Below, piece after piece: positions 36,901 to 47,000 of a DNA stretch of 64,000 nt (its first letter is position 1; every line of letters begins with the position of its first letter). The notes under the pieces were generated by a model, which worked only from the letters and a program-made list of their open reading frames with translations, was not told where the DNA came from and did no database searches. The stretch is from assembly GCA_951230915.1 (NCBI GenBank), contig OX579636.1, positions 759,001 to 823,000 on the forward strand, in the 5' to 3' direction. The translations under genes and the position numbers were made by a program. The DNA comes from Antitrichia curtipendula. Lineage: Eukaryota > Streptophyta > Bryopsida > Hypnales > Leucodontaceae.

Positions 36901-38736
36901 GAGGCAGTCGACAAGGCGCTTCAACGAGTGACGAAGAAGAAGTTCAAAACTGCTGAGAAGGTGAAGGTGACGTCTAAGGAGAAGAATGTGGAGCAGACTC
37001 CAAAGCAACCGATAGCCGGTTCATCTGTCGTGGATCAGGGTTCTCGATTGCAGACATCCATTTCTAGAGGCTCCAAGCGTGGATCGGAACGATTAGCACT
37101 CACGGAAGCGGGCTTAGTTCGTGGACCCACTGTCATTGACTTGGTCAATGACACTGACATCTCCATTGATGAATTCATTTGCAACTTGTCTCTAACGGTA
37201 GTTCTTGCTGATCCACTGCCTCCGCTTTACCATGACATACTAAAATTCATGGAAAAGGTGCGGCCCTCTCCTCTCATCTACAATGTCATTTTCACTCACT
37301 TGTTATTTTTTTTGTGTATTATACTGAATTTCCTCTTAATTGCAGCACGCAGCGGATAAAGATCGATCCTTCAAAGGAGTTCGGAGTACGTTGCCACGGG
37401 TGGACCTCATCATCGTCGACATGCCTGAAGGGCTACCTGTTCCTACTGTATCCAAGCCTCTTTCTGCCATTCCAAAGTGGAATCAATGCTCCGATTCCTG
37501 GCTTGAATCTCTTTTTGAATTCACCGATGGACATTTACAGGATGATGGAGCACTACTTATTATTTATCCTTACAGGGCCCAAACCCAAGCTGACATCCGC
37601 AGCTATGCAGATTCCTATGCTTTCAAATTACGGAAGGAATGGTGGGGGGCAAACCGCTTGCACTTAATGTTGCCCTTGGATCGTTCATTGACGGTAATGT
37701 CCCCTCTCGTGCCAAGTTCTTAGCTTCACTTCAATATTTTTGCATTCTGGTAAGAGCTGAAGTGACATTGATTATTTTTGTTTTGCAGACATTGCGTTTT
37801 GGAATTCAGTTGTTTGTGAGGAACTTGCCGAACGTTGGTCTTTCAAAGTTTGCATTCCAGCCCTGTCCGACATTGCTTGCACTCAGGGTGGATGTTGAGC
37901 GTGACGACATTATGCAGAACTTTACTACCTCGGAAACGATGGCCATGGACAAGGGTACTCCATGGAGAGGGGCGCGTGAGAAGGACCCTCGATTTATGGC
38001 CATGTTCATTGAAGCGTCATCTATCCCGGGTGACATGGTTCTAGATTGTACGGCTTCAATTGGTACATTGTAGAACCAACCCTTCACGTGTTAATGATGC
38101 AAATTACATTTCAAAGCTGTTGCACTTGATGTAGTCAAATTTTAATTTCAATTCAATGTTCATATTTCAGGGGCCTCAATCTACGCTTGCAGGCTTCTAG
38201 ACAGGCACATTATAGCCCTAGAAGAAGACAAGGCCATCTTCGATGCAATGTTGGCTCCTCTCATTCGTCTAGTTCATGTTGTTCCTGTAACACCTGCACC
38301 TGTGACATTGGCCTTTGACGATCCAGATGCAGAGGAGGTCGTGGTTCAACATATTATCAAGAAATCTCGATTTAGTAAGTAAGTCCTTTTTGAATTTGCA
38401 TTTGTTCATGTTCATTTCACCTTGGCCTATCTTAAGACATTTATAACTTCTTTTTTTCCATGCAGCATGATTAGTAATGAGGTGCAACACTAGCCATTGT
38501 ACTCTTCGCCCGGATTTTTTCCTAGTCCGGAGCAACCGTACATACTACCCCCCTATGCCGAGGCGTTAGCAGTTCAATTTGCATCCTAGCGCCTTCTCTC
38601 TACACGGAATAAGGCTACTCCTTTAGACCCTAGGGTGTTGGAATTTGTAGATGTGGAAGCTGAAGAAGCCGATGAGGAGACCTCTAGCAGTGATAGCAGT
38701 GTTCATTCTCACTCAATGTCTTCTTCGTCTACGTGA
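33902..38736 (+). CDS. ParB-like / degenerate DNA-methyltransferase-like protein, 11 exons, three in-frame TAGs
   Basis: Exons by GT-AG signals and frame: 33902-34093, 34542-35212, 35310-35499, 35600-35794, 35880-36095, 36231-36466, 36567-37257, 37346-37693, 37789-38062, 38171-38378, 38466-38736; about 1160 residues. The start has a basic KPATRNAAPKRRSRD segment, probably nuclear. FFVCDGNHRLLTW (near residues 235-247) resembles the DGHHR motif of ParB/sulfiredoxin-like folds. A WWTSAHLKFGAWYLDCPPEF block, a charged coil and a SUMO-interaction-like VIDL (near 756) follow. The C-terminal part has DLIIVDMPEG (near 817-826), then MVLDCTASIGGA (near 996) and IIALEED. That is motif IV before motif I, as in circularly permuted N4/N6 methyltransferases, but DPPY is altered to DMPE. 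In-frame TAGs lie at 34647, 38491 and 38587; the frame continues beyond each. An intact shorter product could run from ATG 34758 to TAG 38491. Catalytic activity is doubtful. Confidence 0.7.
34117..34490. repeat. 139-bp tandem repeat, three copies, in intron 1
   Basis: Copies start near 34117, 34256 and 34395. Each runs from GCTCGTCATTT..TCTTGTGTATCAG through GTCCCAGCTCGTG, a GACGCCGAGAGCTCCC block and TTGCTCCCCCGACGTGAT to TTTGTATATTTTTTTGGGTT; the third copy is truncated. The repeat is GC-rich and fills most of the first intron of the ParB/methyltransferase-like gene. Each copy contains an acceptor-like TATCAG. Confidence 0.85.
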
Positions 38737-41249
38737 TCTTGTTTTGAGATAGATCATTCTTGTTTGATCTACTTCTCCATCTTCTACTCTTTCCTTTATG
38801 TATTTGAAAAATGATGGCAATATAGCTACTAGCTCATGGTCCTTAGATCTGAATTTGTATTGTCAATATCTTGTCATGGTTTTGATTGTGGTAAATGACT
38901 GTATCTATAGTCATTTACTACTTGTTTTAGGGGGTGCGCCCCTTGATTTGCATAAATTGGTTAGAAACAAAGAGAGCTTTGTTGCTTTTAATTTTTGGGG
39001 TGGAAAGGGATCCAAATTACTTTAGTTCATATGATGTACTGCCATTTTTTATGTACATGCAAGAATTTTTTTATTTTTTATTTTCAAAACAAGCGAGTTG
39101 AGGAAACACACTGCAAAGGGTCTGTCAGGAAGAGAGGCTGATTTCCCGCAAGCTAGAGAAACTACTTCTACCAGGTTTCAAACCCGCAACCACATTATTT
39201 GGTTTAAGTACCTCTCGACCATCCTCCGATAGTTTAGGATCATCGCGGACCAACATGCGAGATTTAGGCCATGTTCAAACCCTATAATTCCCTAAATCCA
39301 CTGTAGAATTCCAAGGAGGCGCAATTCCTAAATCCTAAGCCGAATTAGTTCATCGTTTTATAACTTCAAGTATAGTGAAATTCGATAATATTTAGCCATA
39401 AAGTGTCCCTCAAGGGTTAAAATCATTTTAGGTATCCAAAATCCGAACATTATTTTAGAATTTCTATCTTACTACTGTATTTTTCATAAACACGGTCATA
39501 GGTCCCACCCTAGAATTCAGTCTAAAAAACTTTATGCTCACAGGCTCACGCTCACAAGCTCACAGAATAGCAACCCTGTCTTGCAGCTATATCAAAATCT
39601 TATTTTTCTATGACTGATTTTGAGTGACTAGTCAAGGGTGAAGTTTCTCTTTCATGTAACACAACATTTTTATTTCAATCTTTTTTTTGTATGAATGATG
39701 TATTAAATATCATTTTTTCTTTCTCATGATGAGTGTAGTTTGAAACTACTAGAATAATTAAAGGTAGAACAACCCATTAACTTAAGGTCAAAAGACCAAT
39801 CACACGTAAAACTGATAGACTAGTCTTTTAGATTATAGTTGTATTGTTTGGGACAAAACCACCAGTAAAAAAAACAAAAAAACTTGACTCCCAAAATGCA
39901 ACTCCGACTTGTTTTGACATTAATTAGGGCCAATATAGTATTATCTATACCAAGGAAGGTAACAAGTTTGTTGCGAGAAAACCAGGCTAATTATGCCTTA
40001 GGTTAAATGTTCTTGCCTTGATGCCACATTAACTACTTTGGACTTTCAAAGGGTCCAGAATTAATAATAGGAAAAAAAATGGTCATTTGGAGATAATACA
40101 AAAGATCAAGAGATCTATGCAAATCATCAAGAGATCAATACAACACATCCAAAGATCTATACAAACATTTGGAGATCTCCAGATGTTATTATCCGGAGCT
40201 CTATGAATGTTTTGTCCAGAACTCACTTAAAAGTCTAGAAGTAGTTAAATGTGGCATCTTGGTAGGCCATGGACTTTTCTCAAGTATTTTGCTTCATATT
40301 TTCTTCTCCATTGAAATAAAATTCAATAGGTGGCAAGAAACAAATTCCGTTCATATATGTTCAAAAAGTGACATGTGGAAGTATTAAACTATAAGACATT
40401 CTAGGAATATCCAATAATGTGATATGAGAATGTGTACACCAAATTAAGTGTGATAATAAGGGGATATAGACCATATAATTGCTCAATCACTCATATAAGG
40501 TAGAACAACAATTTTCATCCCCCCCCCTTTTCTATCAAATAGGTCTCTATTGAAGTGTCACCAATATGACCTCAAATCATTCCTCTTAAATGACTTCCAC
40601 ATTACAAATGGCACTTCATGGCTATAAAGCAGCAAACATTTAATGCATGGTTTGCATTCTCTCACAAGGTGCTTCAAAACATGCACCTATTGAATACTTT
40701 GAGTTTTTTTGTAGTCTTGACAATGAAAATTCACAAAACCCTCCAATTTTTTATTTTTATTTTTTATTTTTATTTTTGAATATGATTGATTTCCATTTTC
40801 TAGAGGGCCCAAATATTACCCAATTGTGATTCTGACTCCATCTGTAAACACCAGCTTCAGTGAGCGGTGATAGATCTGTTTCTACCATCCGCAGCCCCAT
40901 GACGATGGAGTACTTGGTAGCAGTGGCACCGAACCCCAACCTCAGGCTCGGAGAGTTGAAGCCAATTGGCCGTTCCTGAATGAGCTTATGAGAGGAATCG
41001 GAAATCCACCCGGGCCTCCGTCAGGGCCGGGTGCAACAGACGGACGGACGGACTCTTGGATTCGTTGTTCACATGCCATTTCCTAATCCAGGAATGGAAC
41101 CAGACAGTGAGAATGCTCTACTGAAGTTATTCGGGGTTCATTTAAAATTGATAGATTGAGTAAGTGACATGGAATCTCTACAGTACTGAAAACCGGGCTC
41201 GGCTATTGAAAGCCGCTGCTGATGCAGCAGGAAGTGAAGTAGTTAGACG
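38737..41249. other. Intergenic DNA, no gene seen
   Basis: AT-rich spacer. It holds the reverse-oriented copy of the GTGAGC/GACCGTG dispersed repeat (about 39490-39580) and a cluster of short AGATC-containing repeats (40085-40180, AAGAGATC and GGAGATC units). No gene, tRNA or transposon end was confirmed. Confidence 0.5.
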
Positions 41250-41755
41250 TAGCTAGGCTAGCTCTGGCCCAGCGCACATGTGCTGCCAGCGCCCCGCCAG
41301 GCGCCATCCGCCTGGCCACGTGGCGAGGCGCCATTGGCCAGCCCGTAAAGGCCGGGCGGATGGCGCCTGGCGGGGCGGAGCCTGCACGCACTTGTGCTGC
41401 CAGGGCGCTCCGCTCCGCTCCCCCTCCCATCCCAGTTCAGTTTTTTTCCCTCCGTCCCCCCCCTCGCAGTTGCGATTTACAAGCCCAATTGTTTTCGAAA
41501 TTTTGGAAAAGGCCGGGACTCCTGCAAGGGCCCACCGAAAAGCATTAAAAAATAATAATTTGACGGGGCGCTGGCGCTGGCGGGGCTCAAACCCGCCAGG
41601 GCTGATTCCGCCAGGCGCCCCACCTTCCCCCACCACTCCCCGCCAGTATCCGCCGGCGCACGCCACAAAAATGTGGCATGTGCGCCGGCCCTCTGTCACT
41701 GCAACTGATTGAACGAGGGCCACACAACCCCAGCCCCAGGCACCTCTCCCCCCAG
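41250..41755. repeat. GC-rich island of nested hairpins
   Basis: A strikingly GC-rich block in AT-rich surroundings. 41290-41311 and 41356-41377 are exact 22-bp inverted repeats (CGCCCCGCCAGGCGCCATCC core). Further stems are GGGGCGC..GCGCCCC (about 41564-41620) and GCCGGCGCA..TGCGCCGGC (about 41652-41689). Open frames on both strands are explained by low stop frequency in GC-rich DNA. It is probably a GC-rich MITE or foldback cluster. Confidence 0.6.
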
Positions 41756-42040
41756 GCTAAGGCTAAGCTAGGCGACCTCTTTCCGTACTAGAAGGTTCTC
41801 TGGCGTTAAAAGCCCGGAAGTACGAAATACAGATTACAAAAATATTATACAAGATATGGTACACAAAATTCGGTGCAAAATCGGCAAACCTGCATAACAT
41901 TCAAGAGCCTTCAGAGAGGCTGCCTTTGCCTCTCTGAAGTCTTCATCCACGAAATGCATCCACATATTATTAATGTAAGCTTCAGGACCGAGACAATCGC
42001 AGTACATTATGGTGCGATCTATTTTTTTGGCTAATTCTAG

Positions 42041-42915
42041 GACAAAAAATTTACAAACAAATAATTATAGAGATAGATGATCTATCAGAACCCAAAGAAT
42101 TTATTGAGTATTATACCAATGAAATCTAACCATTTGCCATCAATAACTTATTTTGAGTTTTTTGTAGAAAAGATAATCTCTTTATGTACATATGGGGTGG
42201 TAGGAGGTAGAACAATCCATGTGGGATATGTAATTTAGAGTTTGTAATTTCTCAACCGCTCATAGTTAAGTCTAAAGTAGGAATTGTGTTAAAATTTTAA
42301 TTTAGACCTCATTTAGGCATAGTAGGAATTGTGTTAAAATTTTAATTTAGACCATTTTTTAAAAACATTTGAACTAAAAAAAGTTGTGGAATCAAGCTAA
42401 GTTTCATCTCCAAAAATCCATTTTAGATTAAGATCTTCCACTCAAAAGTTATGAACAAATTTTAGAGAGGATGTATGAAAATGTCAAAAAAAAATCCTTT
42501 CAAACCCCTATATGAAATTTGTCTATAACTTTTGAGTAGAAGATTAAAATCTCAAACGTATTTTTGGAGATGAAATTTAACTTGATTCTAAAACTTATTT
42601 TAGTTCAAAGTATTTTGGAAAAAGTTATTCTACTATGTCTAAATGGGGTCTGAAATTATAGTTTTAACACAATTCCTACTTTAGACTTAACTATGAGCGG
42701 TTGAGAAATTACAAACTCTAAATTACACATCCCACATGGATTGTTCTACCTCCTACCACCCCATATGTACATAAAGAGATTATCTTTTCTACAAAAAACT
42801 CAAAATAAGTTATTGAAGGCAAATGGTTAGATTTCATTCGTATAATACTCAATAAATTCTTTGGGTTTTGACAGACCATCTATCTCTATAATTATTTGTT
42901 TGTAAATTTTTTGTC
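42041..42915. mobile_element. 875-bp foldback element with about 400-bp inverted arms
   Basis: The element starts GACAAAAAATTTAC and ends GTAAATTTTTTGTC. The arms continue as near-perfect reverse complements through the same landmarks on both sides: the CATATGTACATAAAGAG block, the TGGATTGTTCTACCTCC block, the GAGCGGTTGAGAAATTAC block and the TCATCTCCAAAAAT block. Only a short unpaired centre remains around 42470-42520. The left arm also has an internal duplication (42270-42355, TAGGAATTGTGTTAAAATTT). No target duplication was identified. It is non-autonomous and Mutator/foldback-like by arm length only. Confidence 0.8.
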
Positions 42916-44006
42916 TTCAATTTTCCAGTAACCCGATTGTGCAGTCATGACCTTGGCACTGAGCAGAAGTCTGACACTATTGACGCGTGGCTTATTAGCT
43001 ACTGTGGGGTGTGGAATATTCCACATCATTTCGTTAGAGGCAAGGCAGTTGCTCTTAAAAGCTCATGAATGTTATGTGGCCAATTATGGCAGGCTGCCGA
43101 TTCTGGAAAAAAAAAAGGGGCTTGAATACCTGCATAATCGGACTTTCAGACTTTTAACGACCATTTAAACAATTTACCATATTTCTAGTATGCAAATGGT
43201 GAGGGGGAAATCCCCCCCATGGAGAAATAGATTTGAGCAAGGTTCCACGAATTGTTCTCTTTTTGCCTCAAAAACAAATTGATTATGGATTTCTTTTGTG
43301 ACGATTCCTTTCAATCAATTCTTATTGTATAGGTCACCGCATTTCCAACCATAGACTGATTACAAAATCGACCATGCTTCAATATAGGTGATGATTGTGG
43401 CTTCCAATGTACATCTTGTGATCATTATCATTGTATGCTTTCAATGTAAGTCACACCTTCCCGACATTTGTGTTGTGTGAGCTGTGACCCTAAACCACAA
43501 CTGATTGGAAACAAAGCACTCTAACTAGTGAAAATAGGCGGCGGTCAGTAAGAGGTCGGCTACCTTAATATACATTAATATTACAGTCTGGCAGGCATCT
43601 CCGATGAGTGAGCCTTGCTCTGAGCCTCTAACCTCATAATATTATTAACCAGTGTGCAGGGGGTCCCTTTTGCTCCCCGCAAAGTGAGGATCCCTCCAAC
43701 GAATGATGTTCTCATGCCTGACAGTGCACCGCAATGCAACCAATCCAGTTCAGAGCATTTTAACTAAAGTCTCTCCCCAAGTATCTAGGGGGGGATTATA
43801 AGGTAGGAGGCTCTGAAATCGCTCGGGCATTAAGAACCGCCCCTATAAATGGCTCTTGAATGGAACAAGGTGATCTTTAAATGGAACGAAGTGATCTTTA
43901 AATTGACCGCTATAGCGCTATGAATGAATTAGAAAAAAGGGGTCCCAGCCAATCATTGGCTTTGCTTTTTTCCATCTTGCAAGTGAGCAGTTTATGGAAG
44001 ACCTAG
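42916..44006. other. Spacer left of the large CACTA element
   Basis: No gene supported. A local duplication, TGGAAC(A/G)A(A/G)GTGATCTTTAAA, occurs near 43860-43905. It ends with TAG (44004-44006), the candidate 3-bp target site of the CACTA terminus. Confidence 0.45.
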
Positions 44007-44026
44007 CACTACTAGAAAATGATGAC

Positions 44027-47000
44027 CAATCTAACAGAAAACTAACAAGTTTCTGTTGTTCTGCACACCACTGGACATGACTTGCAAGGTTCAACCAATT
44101 TCTGTTCTTGTTTATAGAAAAGTGAATTTCTTTTTGTTGGTTTGGGTACTATACTTTTGAAGCCAGATTTATATAACTTTGGAATTCGTTGACATGGTAA
44201 ACTTGCTGTCATGGAAATTGTATTAACTTCAAAGTAAATTTCTGTGTCCTTCATCATAAATTCAAAAAAAAATATGCAGCTACAACATATAGAAGCTTTG
44301 GTATGGGAACTATATATGAACGCCATGTTCACACTTGTTGTTGCTTTTCATTGGTAATTCCATGAAAATTGATATCAAAAAGCCATTCTTGTCATAAAGG
44401 CATAAATTTTTTTGCATTTATAGAGCCTACACGCTGCTTCAATGTCTCATTCTACTATACAACTTCCAAACTACGTAATGCCCCATTGGAAGTACTTCCC
44501 CCTTGGTCTTCTGAGGCTTCATAGTTCAAATTTGTCCTCCAAGAATAATAGAATTCCCTCCACCTTTCTCTTTCATCTATACACACTTGAATATCTTCTG
44601 CAAAGATCCTTACGAGACGGAGAACTAGGTACAAAGTTCGATATCACTGAATCCGACCTCCCACTCAGAGAACTGGAATGAGCAGTGTCTGGTAACAGAA
44701 ATGAATATGACCATTTTGGCCAGGTATATATCAGTCATCAGTTTACACTGACTCTCATTGTCAAGGGCCATGACCTCTATCTGCTGACTGGCCCATCTCA
44801 TAAGCACAGGTCCCACATGCTCAATCCTGCAATAAAAACTGTCAACTGTTGTTTAAGAAGAGCATGGAACTGAATATGGACTAGTTAGCACGACCACAAG
44901 TCAAAAGATGCAACACCAATCATGGGTGACTGCAGAATGTATATCACCATTAATTCACATTCTAAAGCGAAGATCTCATTCTTCCATGTACTAGTACAAA
45001 TACCTACAAAGCTTCATGTGAAGACTAATTGTTGCATGGAAATTAAATTGTTGACCCTCTGCCGACGACTCTTCTCGAGCGTCAGTCACTCGAGTTTCTC
45101 AGTCCACCATTGTTGCAACTTGTGGCTTTTCCTCTTTCAGCAACCTAGAGAAGCAATCAATGCAAGAGAATTCTAATCACGTCTCAAATGAACTGAGAAA
45201 TCATGCACATCAATTACAATGGAGGAAATTAGCAGGCGCCTTCACCAAGCACGTCAGCATTGCGCTCTAATTTTCCATAAGGACAATCAAGGCACATCCA
45301 GTTGCAGGCACGCAAAAAATTAATAACCTTCTGAAAACTACAGCTTATAGGTAATGACCACTCTCTCATTGCCACAACAACTAGCACTGTGTTCTCAGCA
45401 GAGAAAGGGGAGAAGACTTACCTCCACAAAAATGAATTTCCCTTAGTATGCAAACGATTCTACAGTCACAATACAACACTGAAGAATTTTATCCTTCAAC
45501 GCTCTGGCCACTTCGGTGATTCCATTGCCGCCTTCCTCCTTACTTTCTGCTTACTCCACTGATGACCACTTTATCCTGTATCTACAGAATCCATGACTAA
45601 GACACTCAGTTCTAAATTACCGTAATAAAATAAGTACGCACATCACATTTCCAGAACTGTTCATTTTCATGCTACATTACAAAGTCAACACTACTAATTA
45701 TAAAATACAAATATACTATTGCATATAAAATATAAAGACAAATGAAGCGAACACTTCGTAAAATGGCGATACTCTTCTGCCATTTTCCCATCTACTTCCT
45801 TTGACTCTTATAGATTTGAGGCCGCTTGGTCTAAAATATGGGATTGCTCCACATTTTGAAGCACATTGTCTAAACCTGCAACTGCCAAGTTCGTGGAATA
45901 TTGTCATTTTAACAAATTATCCGTTATAATGGCTACTCCTGCTACCAAGCTTTCCTGTTGCATCCGCATATCTACGGAGTGACACCGTATTCTAAAAACA
46001 TTGGACATGCAGCAAAAGCAATACCTGCTCCACAAGGTAGAGAAGACGAAGACCAATACACAAATAGCAGGCCTCAGGCTTCCACAGCTCAGCCTCACTA
46101 CCGTCCTTCAAAGCGCAAATGAAAGATTACCCAACAACTTCATTGTACGAGCCTCCGTTGCAAAATGGTAGCGCCCAGTGCTTCCGTGTCAAAACCTGCT
46201 TAGTGAACTCCTACTTCGTAGCCTTGCACTTTCAGTGCAAATTCACTTATCTGTATATAAATAACAACGGAATGTAAATACTAAACTCTACTTTCATACT
46301 AATTCTCCAAACCACATACAAAATCTTCTCAATTGAAATCTCTTACAGAACCATACACTACTCCAACACTTTATGACAGTTCTCTTCAACGTCAGGCCCA
46401 GACAGTCATCTTCAAAATCAAATGCATCAACTCACAGATATATTCAGTTATTCACATTCTGAGAATTAAACTACATTATAATGAGGTCAGCAACTTTCCT
46501 ACTAAAAAATGCTTATCAGGTGAACGAATTTCCTGAACTCTAGCTTCTGAGAGCTAGCATATGGTAGTCCTCAAGACATGATTCAGAGAGTGTCAAGCAC
46601 TACCTCTGGCTTGCTCACAGAACCGGAAGCCAGAGAATAAGGTTGCTATTAGCGACTACCCAATCCAAAAACGTCATCACATGTGAAACTCTTCAAAACA
46701 CAAAATAGAAACATTCTCCGGCTGAAACAACCTGGCACAATCAATACCAGTAATACTAAAATGAAAACGACATTGTCAGCCTCGCTAGTACTATTGCAAC
46801 CAAAATCCACATTCCAAACACATTTACCTGTTACACTATTGGAAGAAATGGAAAGACATTGAGGAGCCTAATAGATCTCACTCATATCGAACATCATCCT
46901 TCATGAGTGCCACACCTACAGACATTCCAGCTATAATGTTGTCGTCGCTATACACACAATTGTTAAGCACAGGAAGCCGTCCGTCCACATCCCCGACCAT

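Noticed and set aside
39160..39200. Reverse-strand B-box-like sequence suggesting a SINE
   Set aside because: GGTTTCAAACCC is one base too long for the motif, and no A box, tail or target duplication was found.
41253..41723. Open frames of 144-156 residues on both strands
   Set aside because: Explained by GC-rich hairpin DNA with few stop codons; the predicted products are Ala/Gly/Arg/Pro low-complexity.
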